Assembly (NCBI GenBank): GCA_033064195.1
Contig: JARBJD010000056.1
Span: 186,001-250,000, forward strand
From: Blattamonas nauphoetae
Lineage: Eukaryota > Preaxostyla > Oxymonadida
Direction of reading: 5' to 3'
Length of the DNA stretch: 64,000 bases
The notes under the pieces are model-generated. The model did no database searches, had not been told where the DNA came from, and worked only from the letters and a program-made list of their open reading frames with translations. Position 1 is the first letter of the stretch. Every line of letters begins with the position of its first letter. Both the position numbers and the translations under genes were made by a program. Positions 46,781 to 59,400 of this stretch are shown one piece after another.

Positions 46781-49700
46781 TTATCTCTGTTTTTCTGCCG
46801 AAATTGATGCTGAAAACCAAATTGAACAATTCCAATGATTGTTCTTGACAGAGATCGGATCCGTCCCCCAACTGAACATTTCACCTCCAAACTGACCAAC
46901 AAGGCTGGTTTGGTTGTTGGCGTCAAAAATATCCTCACAGAACTCTGCTGTGAAGAGAATAAAACATAGGTCAGAATTCTTTCTTACATATTACGTGCTT
47001 GCAGTTTTACATTTTCGACTGTACGAGATGAACTTTCCAGTTGAACAATGTCATCCACATCCTGCCAGCAGTTGTGGCTCTCAGTGAATGTATCTTGTGT
47101 GAGCATGGAAGTGGCTTTTACAGTTAAGAAGTTGGTGACAAGGGGAACAGCGTTGAAGCCTGTCAATGAGAGTGTTTGGTTGCGTATTGTGAGACTGACA
47201 AAAGGAGTTTGGTCCGGAGTTGCCCGTCCACATTCCATCAATGTGATGAAATCCAACTCAACGTTCCGGCCTGAAGGAGCATCGATGGAGATGAGTGGAG
47301 CTGATGCGATGAGACAACTGACAAACATGACTCTTTGCAAGGTGAAGATGTTTTGTTGGGTGATTTGGATGTGGAGGGCTCCTCTTGGCAAGATCCCTTG
47401 GGCTGTCATGTTCAAATCATGAATGTCCACATGATTCGTACGAAGAGCTTCGATTGGGATTCCCGATGAATCGAAGGGAGACTGAAGTTCGACTCCCAAG
47501 AAACCGATCTCAAGCTTTGTACCATCTTCGCAGAAGATGAAGTTTGAGATGGGTTCGTTGCCGATGGACAAGTGGGTGTGTGTGCATTGATCTAAGACTA
47601 AGGCTGACCCCTTTTCCACAGAGAAGAACCGAGGAGAAACGGTGCTGATGAAGGAACACTTTATGATAGTGACTGTCGAGCTCTTGAGAGTGATGAGAGT
47701 GTTGATAACAGATTCATTCGTTGTCAAAGAAAACAGGTCCGAATTGTTTCCTGTGATCGAACATTCTTTGTTTGAAAAAAGGATGGTGTCTGTGGTCAGA
47801 TCATCCAGGATCAGAATGTCGACATGTTTTCTCAAAGGGACAATCGTAGAGATGAAAGAGAGTGATTGGCACGGATCGTAGGGTCCCCCACATAGCATGG
47901 AATCCCTTCCGAGGTACGGAGAGCAGACATAACTGGAGAGTGCTGTGTCCGACTGAAAGAGATCAGACTGTGTCGTTTCGTGGAGGATGATTGGGAAGTA
48001 GCTTCGAGACGACGATCCCTCAATTGTCACAGAATCTGTAGAGCAATGGAGGTCAAGGTTGATGAATGTGTTGGATTTTGGTTCGCAGAGGTCAACAAAG
48101 CACTTTTTCATGGCAATAGTGACCTGTGCCAATTCTGTCGTGTTCTTTGGCGGCCCTTTGATCGACATGAAATAGAATTGTTCTGTTTGAAGATCAGAAA
48201 AGACTGTGTTGGCGGCGTACAGAGAAAAGGCTTCACAAACAATCTCGAAGATTGAGTTTGTATTACTCCTCATATCACCGAACGAGCTGTTGACGATGTT
48301 CATGGATAAGTTCGACGAAATCGTGAATAGCGGTTTTGAGAATGATATGTCAATGAATGAGCTCAGTTCAATGTTGATAGACACAGAATTGGTGACTTGG
48401 CCGTTGAGTGAAAAGACAGAAGTATCAACCTCGAAAGTATGTGTTTTCCATACCAATTTCTTGAGTGTTAAGTATTCCAGACTTCCCGACAAGACTGGAC
48501 GGTTGACAGTGAAAGGGAGATCGACATAGACAAATGACACTTGGATGCAATCTTCAGCCAAGATAAATGGGGTTGGATGAGGAGTGTCGATGGAATCGAG
48601 AAGGAGGACGTACAAAAGAGTTAGAGACGCTTGGCTCGAGCAGATAAGAAGAGGCTGGGAAGGATCATCTCCTCGTTGGAGATTGGCATCCTTGATTGTA
48701 AAGTGAGCTTGAGAGATTGTGAAGAGAGACGAGGTAGTTTCGAGAAGTGTGAATCCAGGTGTTGCGCCTTCGAGATTGATGTTGATCTTGTGAACGCGTG
48801 TTGGTTTAAGACTGACAGCCTCCCGAAATTTGACGATGCACTCATACTCTCGAATTTCCTCCGCAAATGTGTCCATAACATAACTGAGTTGACGACATGG
48901 AATGGCGTACCCACATGTCGGAGTATCGACTCCGCTTTCAGAGATCACATATTCCGGGGCGTTTCGATAGAGTTTCTGTGAAGAGAACTCGGCGAAGAGG
49001 AGAGATGTAATCGTGTTAGACTCTGGATGTTGGATTTTGGTAAGAGAATAGAACTTGATGTTATCCAGGTTGTTGAGCAAGTACGATTCTGAACCTTCGA
49101 GTTTCAGGTCACTCCCGTCGTGTTTGGGGTTCACAACATGAAGCGTACACGACGCTGTGGTCAATGCAGAGCCTTGGCCGATATAAAGAAGACAGTCCTC
49201 CACCTCGTCCGATTTGAAGAATGAAGTTGTGAGCTCGATGAACGATCCATCGTCAAAATGCATGGCTGTGCCTGTTGTCCTGGAAAAACAGTCTATTGCC
49301 GATAAACTGGAGATGTCGACTTTGCACAGTGAGATATGTGCGAAACCACCAGTTTCTTTTGAACCACATTGAACCGCAGAAGTTTCAAAGATAAAAACAG
49401 TTGAATCTTCTGAAAAACAACATCCGCCGGAGCCCTCACTTTGGCATGTCTGAAAAGACGATTTGATAATCGAAATATGGGCCGATTCGACGTAAATAGC
49501 GCCTCCTTCTTCTTTTGAGTGGCAATTGGTGAATGATGAGTCCAAGACAATATTGTTGAGAGATCCACCAAAACTGAGAGCTCCGCCTCGGTGCAAGCTT
49601 GAACAATCCTTGAATGTGCAAGAATGAATCATGAGAGGATGGCGTTCGGAGTGGATGGCCCCGCCGTCTATCGAGTCAGATGAGCAGCTTGAAAACGAGC

Positions 49701-50499
49701 AATTTTGGAAATATGATGGTTCATCCATCTGGAGTCCTTTTGTGAATGTTTGATTAGCATAAATTTTGGAATTTGAGACGAAGGATGTGTTGATACAGGA
49801 ATATCGAGAGAGAGAATTATGGTCGGGTATAACTCCATTGGACAACGAATCCATGCAACAGGTAAGTGAAGATGACATGACTGATACTGAAAACTGTTGA
49901 GGCTGAATGGCAGAAGGACGAGAGAGTGGTGTCACGTTGTAAAACGAAGTGGAAATGATCGATGTAGTTGAGAATTCAAGAGGGTGAAAGAAAATGGATG
50001 ATGAGGTGAAATCAGAGAATTTGTTGAAGATGATTGAGATTTCAGCGAATTTTGATGAAACGTCTGTGATCGGTTGCATTTGGTTTGAATGAGTAAGCGT
50101 CGTCGAAATAAGTGCGAGTGTGCTATGATCCACGTAGAAAGGAGAACATTTTGGATGAGTGGCGATCGAGCACGAGTGGCAGACGAGGCTTGAATGTGCT
50201 TGGATGGAAGAGAATGATGAGTTTTGATGAAAACGAATATCAGTGAGTGTTAATGAATGATTTGTGAGAGATATACTTGACTTTTGAGTAGAATAAAAGA
50301 CTATTGTTGATGAATTCCCTGAAAACTCCGATACACCATTTGACAGTGAAATACTCGTTGATAAGAACGTTTCGTGAGGAAGTATATTGGTGATAGAGAG
50401 ATACGGTGGAAAGTGGCGCATTTCTAGAGGGAGTACACCAGTCGGTGTGTCTTCTAGGTGGATGACACCTGAGAGTAGCAGGAAGAGTTTAAAGAGCAT
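46781..50499 (-). CDS. Secreted right-handed beta-helix protein
   Basis: Two exons: 50499-46995 and 46947-46781, joined by a 47-nt GTAATA...CACAG intron; 1223 residues. A hydrophobic signal peptide opens it (MLFKLFLLLSGVIHL). At about residues 270-390 there are classic parallel beta-helix rungs: SSFTNCHSKEEGGAIYVES, CTFKDCSSLHRGGALSFGG, SFQTCQSEGSGGCC. Two copies of the C-G/P-C signature follow, PTCGYAIPCRQLSY and MLCGGPYDPCQSLSF, each beginning a new beta-rich block of about 300 residues. No transmembrane helix or kinase is seen, even with the extra 3' exon, which adds a tail containing NQTSLVGQFGGEMFSWG. Likely a secreted or surface-associated adhesin-like protein. Start codons of this and the next plus-strand gene are 189 bases apart. 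Confidence 0.75.
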
Positions 50500-50688
50500 C
50501 GAGAAGCACTTTGTTGGGAATTGGACAGGGAAACCAAGAAAATGATCAGGTTGTAAGAGATATTGAAAAAAATGTCACTTTAATATCAATTTTAGCGGTT
50601 TCATCATCTGAACCCGCAATTCGGTATTACCATGAATCAGTGCCGGAATAATCTACGAGTTTTTCCTCCAGCCAGCTTATTTGTTTAA

Positions 50689-53266
50689 ATGAATAAGTAT
50701 GATTACATATTTTGAATTAAGAAACCGTTTATTCTCGTTATTTGTAGAGAACCACACCACAAAAAGAGTGAGAAGAAGGAAAAAGATTCAAGACAGATCA
50801 AGGAACATAAGGATGTATCACACACCAAATCCAAAGAAGAAGGAGATCTCTCGACAGGTAGTCACGAACAACCAAAGAGTGAAGAAACAAAACCTCATCA
50901 AACACACGATGATCAAGTCCCTGTCACTGCAACCAACCCAGATACATCGTATCCAATCCGCGAAATCAAGGACCTCACACAGACCTTTGTTTTCCCGTAC
51001 ATTCAACACGATAATTCTTCAGGAATCTCGTACCATTGATTACCTTTATTTTAAACTCCCAATTAACAAACTCTGAGATTCACTTTTCATCCCCTTTACT
51101 CTCCTTCTTTTTAATAATGATATATGAGGATCGACCTCTGGAGACAGACTATTCAGTATTTTGTGGGTAGATCGTCTCAAGATCGTCCTCTTCAGTCGCT
51201 TAGCCCATGTACCAACAGGCATTGGAAAATCTACAACTTGTCTCCTGCCTCATTCACGTTGTGATCTTCTTTACAGGACCTTGCCCTCATGAAAGTCATC
51301 CCAGTGTTCAATGGAACAAATCTTGAAGATGGGGAGGAACCTTCACGACTACTCTCTCTAGTTGTCAACAGTTTGCTCTCGTTGTGCTTTCTTCCTTATC
51401 TTCTCCTCAGATGGAGTCGAGAAGCCAATCCTCCAACCACGTGTGCAAATCATCTTCGAACAGAAATGTGTCGATCATTGCCTTCAACTTCTCTCATATC
51501 AATTACCGCCATCATTTCTCGTGTGTTTTCTTTGATGTTATCGTTTCAGCTTCATATTATCACGATCATTGCTGGCATCAGTATTCTTCCTCTCCTCTAG
51601 GTTACATTTTATTTCTCTTTAGCAAAAGTTAATGGGCCTCACCTCGACTATCTCATCTCTTCGGAGTATTTTATGCTCGTCAAACAACATATCAATAGCA
51701 CAACTCCTCGACTAGCTTTCAGGATCTGGTCTACAGTCTTTCAGACACTAAAGTATCGTCCTACATTTGCAGAGACACTGGTAGCGCTCGATTACGTTCA
51801 ACATGTTGTTCGAGCAGCTGAAATGAGTGTTGCAGCTGGTGTTCAAAAGAATCAATCACATATTCCACTCCAGTTCGCCTTCGGTGACTACGACTGGGTC
51901 GCAAAGCATTCTTTCATTGCGGCAAAGTATATGGTACCGTATGCAAAACAAGAACTTGGAGTCGGTCTCACACCCCATCTCTACAAATTTTTCCTTGCAG
52001 AAACCGATCCTGTCCAAGTTGCTGCTATTGAACTCCAAAAATTACTCTTGATGGATTGTGAACAAACGTGGGATATTTTTGTGAATGTTGGTGTCCAGTC
52101 AGGCATAGCACATCCCGTTTTGGGACGCCTCCCTTCACCGTCCATCCTCAGCTTTAGTGCGATGATAACTGTGCAAAAGCTTTCTCCAAGCATCCTCTCT
52201 GGATGTCTCATCGGCGTCATCAGTCAACGACGCCGAGTCATGCAAAAGAGACAGTCGGGACAGCTCCCAGTTTTTCAGACGGAAAACGAACGAGCAGTGA
52301 CACGAGGATCCAGATGGCAGTTCAAGGCATCGATGTCCGTACTTGCTCATGTTTTCAATTTGTTTGCGGCGCTCCTGAAACAGAATCCAGAAAAGTTTGG
52401 ACGAACGGTTGGCTCTTGTCTCCATCATCCTTTTTCATCGTTCACAGGAACTTCCACTTGCTTCGCTTCTCCCCACGATCATCAAATTTGTCGATTCTGT
52501 GCATCCATTAGCGACACAGTCACTTCAAGAAATCACACAGTCGACGATGTCCAAAATTCTCTCAACCAACAACACCGCCCTCACTCCACAAGAACGCTCG
52601 TATGCAAACTACATCTGTGCTGAAGATACTCGTGATGAGCTTACGCCAGCTGAACTTCTTCAAGATTTAGTCTTGTCTCAAACAACTCTTCGTGAACGTG
52701 ACGTTAATGAAATATCAGCTCAATGGTACAACACTGTTTCGCATGCTATTATTGCTCTCATCACAAATTGCCTTGAAATCCCACTTGCATATACTGTCTT
52801 CTATGCTCACATTTCAACACCGATGCAGCCAGTTTCGATGCCGACCCTGTTCACAGCGATTTTCAAATTGTTTGATCTTGTTGATCGGGACGGAAGCGTT
52901 TCTCTGATGCGGATATGTCAACATGCAGCGAAACTATGGAAAGACATGCCTGAAGTCATTCTTGGTGCCCTTCCTGTTGGAGGAGTGATGAAATTTGTGA
53001 AGCAAGAGACCAACATGGACGATATCTTGTTCCACACGGCAGCACTCCAGTCACTGTCGAGTTTTGTCACTGCTGCGCTCGCTTATCAAGCATCCGCGCA
53101 GGACGGGATCTATCTTGACGAGACACGGTTGAAGAAGGTGAACGATCTCGCTCAGCTATTCGCCAATCTTGAAGTGAGAGCGTATGTGAATCATTTTGTG
53201 GATTCTCCTGAACAGTCTCTCGCGGAGGCAGCTCGAACGGTCACTCAATTCATCGAGGCACACTGA
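50689..53266 (+). CDS. HEAT-like orphan protein, 7 exons
   Basis: Exons: 50689-50696, 50748-51029, 51129-51162, 51277-51370, 51411-51520, 51601-52361, 52384-53266, about 723 residues. All junctions keep phase. It starts MNKEPHHKKSEKKEKDSRQI with a Lys/Glu/His-rich disordered N-terminus of about 80 residues. The rest is a helical solenoid (EKPILQPRVQIIFEQKCVDH, FLVTFYFSLAKVNGPHLDYL, TDPVQVAAIELQKLLLMDC, VTAALAYQASAQDGIYLD). No catalytic motif or named family recognised. The least certain points are the 51030-51128 intron acceptor and the frame change near 52360. The latter needs either a 22-nt intron or a 49-nt intron (52335-52383). The short plus-strand frame at 50699-51076 is a shadow of exon 2. 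Confidence 0.6.
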
Positions 53267-53405
53267 CCAATTATTCTGTGTTTACACTCTCTGTTTACTC
53301 ACATCATGTCTAGGCTTCTTTATTACGAATCATATCACAAAAGATGAGATGTATGATTGTGTACCGCCACAAAAACAAGAAAAACTGCATCAGATGCCGT
53401 TTCTC

Positions 53406-56384
53406 TCATGTTGTGGGCGAAGGGTCTTCATCCAGGAAAGCCACTGGGACGAGCTCATGTGAGAGGGGAGTTGGAGAAGATCTCTGACCAATGTGAAGGA
53501 ACGCTACACTGGTGTTCTCCCCAAAGAGCGAGACCTACAGAAGATGGCGAGGAAGAATGAATAAAGGACGATGCAACACACTCCCAACAACAATGAACGT
53601 GGCAGCCCAGTCACGAGCGACTTGGTCTCCTGGTGGTTGTGGAAGAACCGCACTGTTCGTGCGGTGTTTGTTGTGCCTGATTGGTATGGGGTTTGGAGAT
53701 CTAATTCCATGCGGACGATGCTTCCAGGGTTGATGCGTTGAGCATCTGATTTGAATCGACTGGAGCGTTGGGTGAGGACGTTGATCTTGCCGGCCATGTG
53801 GTACGACGCAGACCCTGAATAGAATGACGAGAGAGAAGATGAAGAGAGAAAACGAATGTCAGTCCAAACGAGGAATATGCAGCCCAATTGCTTGTTTTGG
53901 TGTCGGCATCGGGTTTTCGGCATCCATCACCCCAAACATCATGTCCAATTTCCGACCTCTGTTCAACAATTTGATCTCGATCGACCAAAGTCCATTCTCA
54001 AACGGTTTCTTGAGGAAGATTGTGTGTTGGCGTGGGATTCCACCCGTGTTTTTGTCAAATGCCGTTCGTGAAATGACGTTGTCGTGTGTCACAAAATAAT
54101 CCGGAGTTGGACAGATGAGAGATACTGGCCTGTTTTGAACTTGGAATGACAATTCGGAGGTGGAGATGCTGGTGTCGGTGAGAATACGAAGAGGAACAAG
54201 TCCCTGGTCATCTGATCCAATCAGCCTCACTTCCATCCATCCGTTCACTTCCTTCAGTTTGTATACCTGCGTTCCTTTCTTCACTGAGAGGATGGCATAG
54301 TCTCCTCCGTCGACTGCAGTCCCGTCATAGTCCTCGCGAACTGTGGTGACATTTAGTGTGGGAACCTCGGGCTGAGTTGGTTGAGCAGATGGTGGATTGT
54401 TCGGTTGTGGAAGAGGTTTTGGTTGTACAGATAACATTCTGGCAATCGGCCTTGTTTGATAAATTTCTTGTTTGTTGAAGTTGCGGAGGAACGTTGAGGG
54501 AGCGACAGTCAGCGTCATCGAGATTTGAACCACTTGCGGTGGCAAGATGGACTCGTTCTGGGCAGTTGTTATGTCTCGCCCGTACGGTCCTAAATGATAC
54601 ACTAGCTGGTTCAACCGAAATCCTTTTGGAAGGTTAGCGATCTCAAAGGATGTCTGAACTCCGATGGATTTGTCTTCTTCACTAATTTTGGAAAACTGAT
54701 CCTGGTCGAGAACAGCAGTTGGAACAACCCCTTCCTCATTTGATCGTGTGTTTTGGACAAAGATATGGTGAAAGTTTACAATTCCCAGAAGGACGACGAC
54801 ATCTCCTGCTTGGACGTCGAGTGACATGAGCTGTTGCGTCTGAGGGTTGGTGTAGATGACGACAGTTGCGTTGGGGATGGTAGTTATGTTCTGTGGAGGA
54901 AGAATCGTTGGGGCCTTTTCAACCAGAAACCGAACATTCTCGTTCGAATTATTTCGCAGTTGATGGACAAAGACGTCTTCGGGAATGCTGAGGTGGATGG
55001 TGACGAGGAGAGATATTGATTTCTTGTCCCGCGGCGGAGGGAAGAAATTCAGGCGTCGAAGATGGCCAAAAGAGGATAAAAATGTCTGGACACTTCTTTT
55101 CCATGTGTGTAACGATGAAATTCGTTCTGTGTTGAGCGAGAGACGAAAAGTGGAAGGTGGAACCGGCACATAGTCAAAAAGAGGAGGAGAGCCCGGAAAT
55201 CCTGGAAGTGGAATTGTCTGGAATGGAAATGTCCATTTGTAATCGATATAATCAACAGGAACTACAGATGACGGAATTCCGAATAGAGACAACTTCGGTG
55301 GCTTCTGTAAGGCAGTATCTTTGTCCTCTCCATTAGAAAATGCGACTATCGCATCGCTAACTCCCAAACGGTCGGTTTCAAAGATGAAGACTTCGACAAC
55401 ATCCAAGTCCTCGTAAAAAGATTTGATCATCAATGGTGTGACTGAGCTGGGAAGATTCTGGATTCGGATCGACTTCATGCGATCAATAGAAGCAACAGAA
55501 GCCATCGGATGACATCCATCGAACATTAATGTGTTCCCATGGGCAATAACTTCTGGCATTTGTTCAGGTCGTTTGAGAACGAGAAATGCAAAGGAATAAT
55601 GAAGAGTAGATCTTAAAGTAATATTGGAGAATTCAAAAGTGGGAAAACTTTTTCGGATTGTCTGGGAATCAATGGATATTGGAAGGTTTCTCAAAGAGAT
55701 TGAGTCAGACGACGCCAAACGGAACTCAGTGTGAAACAAGTGGTCACAGGGAAGATAACCTACCGCATTTGTGTCTAGTACCCGAACTTTGATTTTTCCG
55801 TTGACGGTCGGTTCGATAATCTCCACTTCCTGTCCAGCAATGACTGTGGCGTATTGGGGGTGTTTTTCAGAGAAGTTGAACACAGAAAACGTGGTATTTC
55901 GTAGTCGAGGGAAAAAAGTCACGACTGGAGTGGAGTTTCTGATTGGATTTGATTCGAGCTGTTCTTTGAAGACTGAGAATGGCTCGTTCAGATAGCAGTG
56001 AAGGAGAGCTCGAGGAGCAATGACAGCAGGATGTTGAGGAAAGATGTAACACGTGAGAATGGTGGCTTTTTCCTGACACAAGTGAATAATTTCTTGAGTT
56101 GTGATATCTAGAGGAAGATTCTCCACAAAGATCTCAATTGGACGGACAAATCGTGATGAATGAACCCCATAACCATAATGACTGTACGAGGTGTGAAGTG
56201 ACCAGAGTGGAACTAGTCCGGTACATTTCGTTGTGCGATTTTCAACTTCAACCCAATTCGAGGGATGCATTCTGTGGATTACAATGTTGTCATTGGGTGA
56301 AACAGAAACTTGATTCTCAGGAGGAGAATTGGTCTGAGAAGTAAATGAAGATATGCCGAGCGTGACTCGTTTCAGGGTGAACAT
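53406..56384 (-). CDS. Multidomain SH3-like / RRM-like / SPRY protein
   Basis: Three exons: 56384-53870, 53814-53582, 53534-53406; introns 55 and 47 nt; 958 residues. SH3-like modules lie at about 27-65 (NWVEVENRTTKCTGLVPLWS), 178-212 (VNGKIKVRVLDTNAVGYLP), 518-560 (EEGVVPTAVL) and 683-735 (NGWMEVRLIGSDDQGLVPL). Each has the ALYDY-to-GLVP layout. Between them are segments starting with an RRM RNP2-like strand: IEIFVENLPLDIT, SISLRNLPISID, SIRIQNLPSSVT. The C-terminus (about 758-958) is a B30.2/SPRY-like domain that only becomes complete with the two small 3' exons (MAGKINVLTQRSSRFKSDAQ, TARTVRFFHNHQETKS). Probably an adaptor; the targets are unknown. Its ATG lies 30 bases from that of the giant receptor on the other strand. 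Confidence 0.7.
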
Positions 56385-56414
56385 TCACGATCAGAGCCAT
56401 TATTCACAATCGAA

Positions 56415-59400
56415 ATGATTATCTTTCTCATTCCTTTTCTTCTGTGCACTCAGAACCATCCAAAACAAAGTTCCGATCTCCATGATATTGTTAATATGTT
56501 CAGACACCAGACAAACGTGGCAGATCAAAACAGAGAATCGGAATGTGACATTCAACTGATGAACAAGTTGTATACCAGCAGGAACCTCGAAATACGCTCT
56601 GAGCACATTGTCATGTTTGGAAACAATGCAACTATCGTACACAAAATGGACGTGAATTCCCAGAAGAACATGAAACCAATCCAGTCATTGATCATGATCG
56701 TCACGAACAGTACACTCACACTCTACGATCTGACGTTGAGAAGCCAGATCGACGGAATGTCGGTCCTCTCACTTGAATCATCTTCACTTTCGCTTTTCGA
56801 TTGCACACTCTCGACAAAAGGCGTTCAAACTCCTTTTTTGGTTCATGCCTCAACCCCATCCGATAATGTCGCAATTCGGATGGTTTCCTTAACCAATAGC
56901 CCCTTTGATGATAGTTCTTTCAATATGAAGCCACTGGTTGGACTCTTCTCGGACAATTGTGATCGTCAGCGTGGAAATGATATTTCTATTCATTCTACAA
57001 ACATGAAAGTGTCAAATGCTGTTCTTCTTGACGGAACGGGTCCACTTTTCTCGTTTGGAACCAACAGACAGGACAAAAGTTCTTTCAAAACAATAAACAC
57101 CATCATGTCGTTCGCATCGATTCGTAATGTGAGTTCTGGAGCCGCAGAAGAGAGTATCTCATCAGATTGCGAGATCTCTCAATCATTGATAGGCTGTTCT
57201 GTTCAAAATAGCACAAACCACATTTCAGGCACGTCAATCCGAGATGTGAACCTCGGCGGCTCCCTCTTCTGCTCGAACTCGTCGTTTGTTTCATGTGAAC
57301 GAACTTCTCAGCCAAATTCAGAGCATATTCTCACCAACGAGAACTGTACTTCGAGCCCACGTTTTGTGTACAGTGCAACATCATCGGACACGTACACCTC
57401 AGCCACCTTCACTCTCTGCACGTTCACATCACTCAAAACCACAGAAGGCTTCAATCTGTTTGGAGGAGGAGCGATTTTGATCTCGAATATCAGCACAGAC
57501 CTCACAGTGACGTCTTGCTCGTTTCGCGAATGTCTGACAGAACAGAAGGACAGTGATGGAGGAGCGATCTGTGCGAGCAATGCGCTTGCGAACAATCAAA
57601 AAGTCGATATCAGCCATTCCACGTTTTTTCGGTGCACGGCAATCAATAAATTGAACCTCGCCGACCCAACAGTCGGTGGCGCTGTCATCACCAATGGCAT
57701 TGATTCGGTTAAGATCTCCTCCTGCGTGTTCGATGGCTGTTACGGTTTTTCCGGCGGGAGCTTGTACCTCCGCTACCACCCCACCTGCTCACTTTCCGAT
57801 CTCTTGTTCTCGGAGTCCGTTGCTGTGTCTGGAGGAGCGATTGATATTCGAGACTCGGAAGGGTTTTCAATGACATCAGTTGCTTTTCGGGGATGTCAGT
57901 GTAACCAGGACTACTATGCGAAGGATGTGTACATCTCCACAGCTGAGTCTGACCTGGATTTTTCTGGGAACTTTCAATTTTGTGATTCGACGTCTGGTGA
58001 GGCAAATGTCTATCACAATAAAACCGGAGAACTCGATGTTGTTCCTCAAGTTACAAAGGCAGTGCGAGTTGACACGGTTAATGTGGACACAACACAACAG
58101 GAAGCAATCATCACAGTTAAAACGTCAACACCTGTGAAAGGAAAGATGGGAATCTGCCTGCTTGATAATACAGGGATCCCTCGTTCTGTGTTTGTCGACT
58201 TCGGATTCACACTCTCCACAACAGGAATCGCAACGGCGACACTTGGAACAGATGGATTGTTCCAGACAGGTCGAACATACACTGTGAGCAGCCTCGGAAT
58301 AGTCGGATGGCGACCACTTGATAGTTATGTCTACCAAGCAGTTGCAGAACGATCAGAGAAAGTGAAGGTAGCCATCACGCTCAGTGGATTTGGACTTCCA
58401 GCTGGATCGTACTCAATGGTGGTTGAAGATTCGTCATCCGCGTCATCCACCATCAACCTCCAAGTGTCCGGAACAGATCCAATCATCCCAGCTAAACATA
58501 CGACTCTCACAACGACAACTCCATTATCACTCCCAAACAGCAATGGCGACCTGACATACAACACGAAATACAAAGTGAAATCGATCCAATCCATTGCCGA
58601 AAGTGTGGCAACGAGTGTCTTCGTAAACGAGGGAATCACATTCACAACACCGACGGCACCAGGATGGATCGACTCTCTCTCTGTCACACCAAGCGGAGAC
58701 AGAAAAACGGCAACGATTAATCTCGTTGGAAGAGAACTGGTGAATGCTGGTTACAAAGTGACATTCGAGAACAAAGACAAAGCAAGCTGGACACTTGACA
58801 TTTCTGGGATGACGCCAACTTCGTGTTTCTTTACAGTTTCGACCGATGACAAAGAATCTTCGGCATCCTTGGTGTATGGAGCAAGTTACACGATCGTGTC
58901 GATATCGACATCATCGAACAGCCTGGTCCTTCCCCAAAATCTGGTCTTCCAGATCCCTCACCCACCACGAATCACTGCTATCGACACAACACTTTCATCG
59001 TCCATGACACATTTTGATGTCTCTGTTAGTGGGACACATCTTCCGGTGTCAGGTGTGTATACACTGACCTTCTCAGAACACAACACTCCAATACAGATCA
59101 CGTTTGGTTCGGAAGGGGGAAAGGCAGAAAATGTTAAGGCCGGACTGCCGCAGGAGTATCAGTTCAACACTGAGTACTCGTTTGATTCGATGGTTCTGAA
59201 GGATGGTGACTCTGTTGTGTTTGGCTCAGGAAAAACGATGAAGACTCCAAAAGGCCCAACCCTCTCGAAAGTTGTCGCAACCCTCGACTCGTCCAATCTG
59301 AACAGACTGGTTTTGACAATCGAGAGCTCAGATATCCCCAGTGGCGAATACAGTCTCAATCTCAAAGAGAACGAGCAAGCATCAGCCGTCCCACTCGTCG

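Noticed and set aside
50699-51076. 125-codon plus-strand ORF
   Set aside because: A different frame of the same DNA, entered by a phase-correct intron after MNK, gives far more protein-like sequence and connects to downstream exons.
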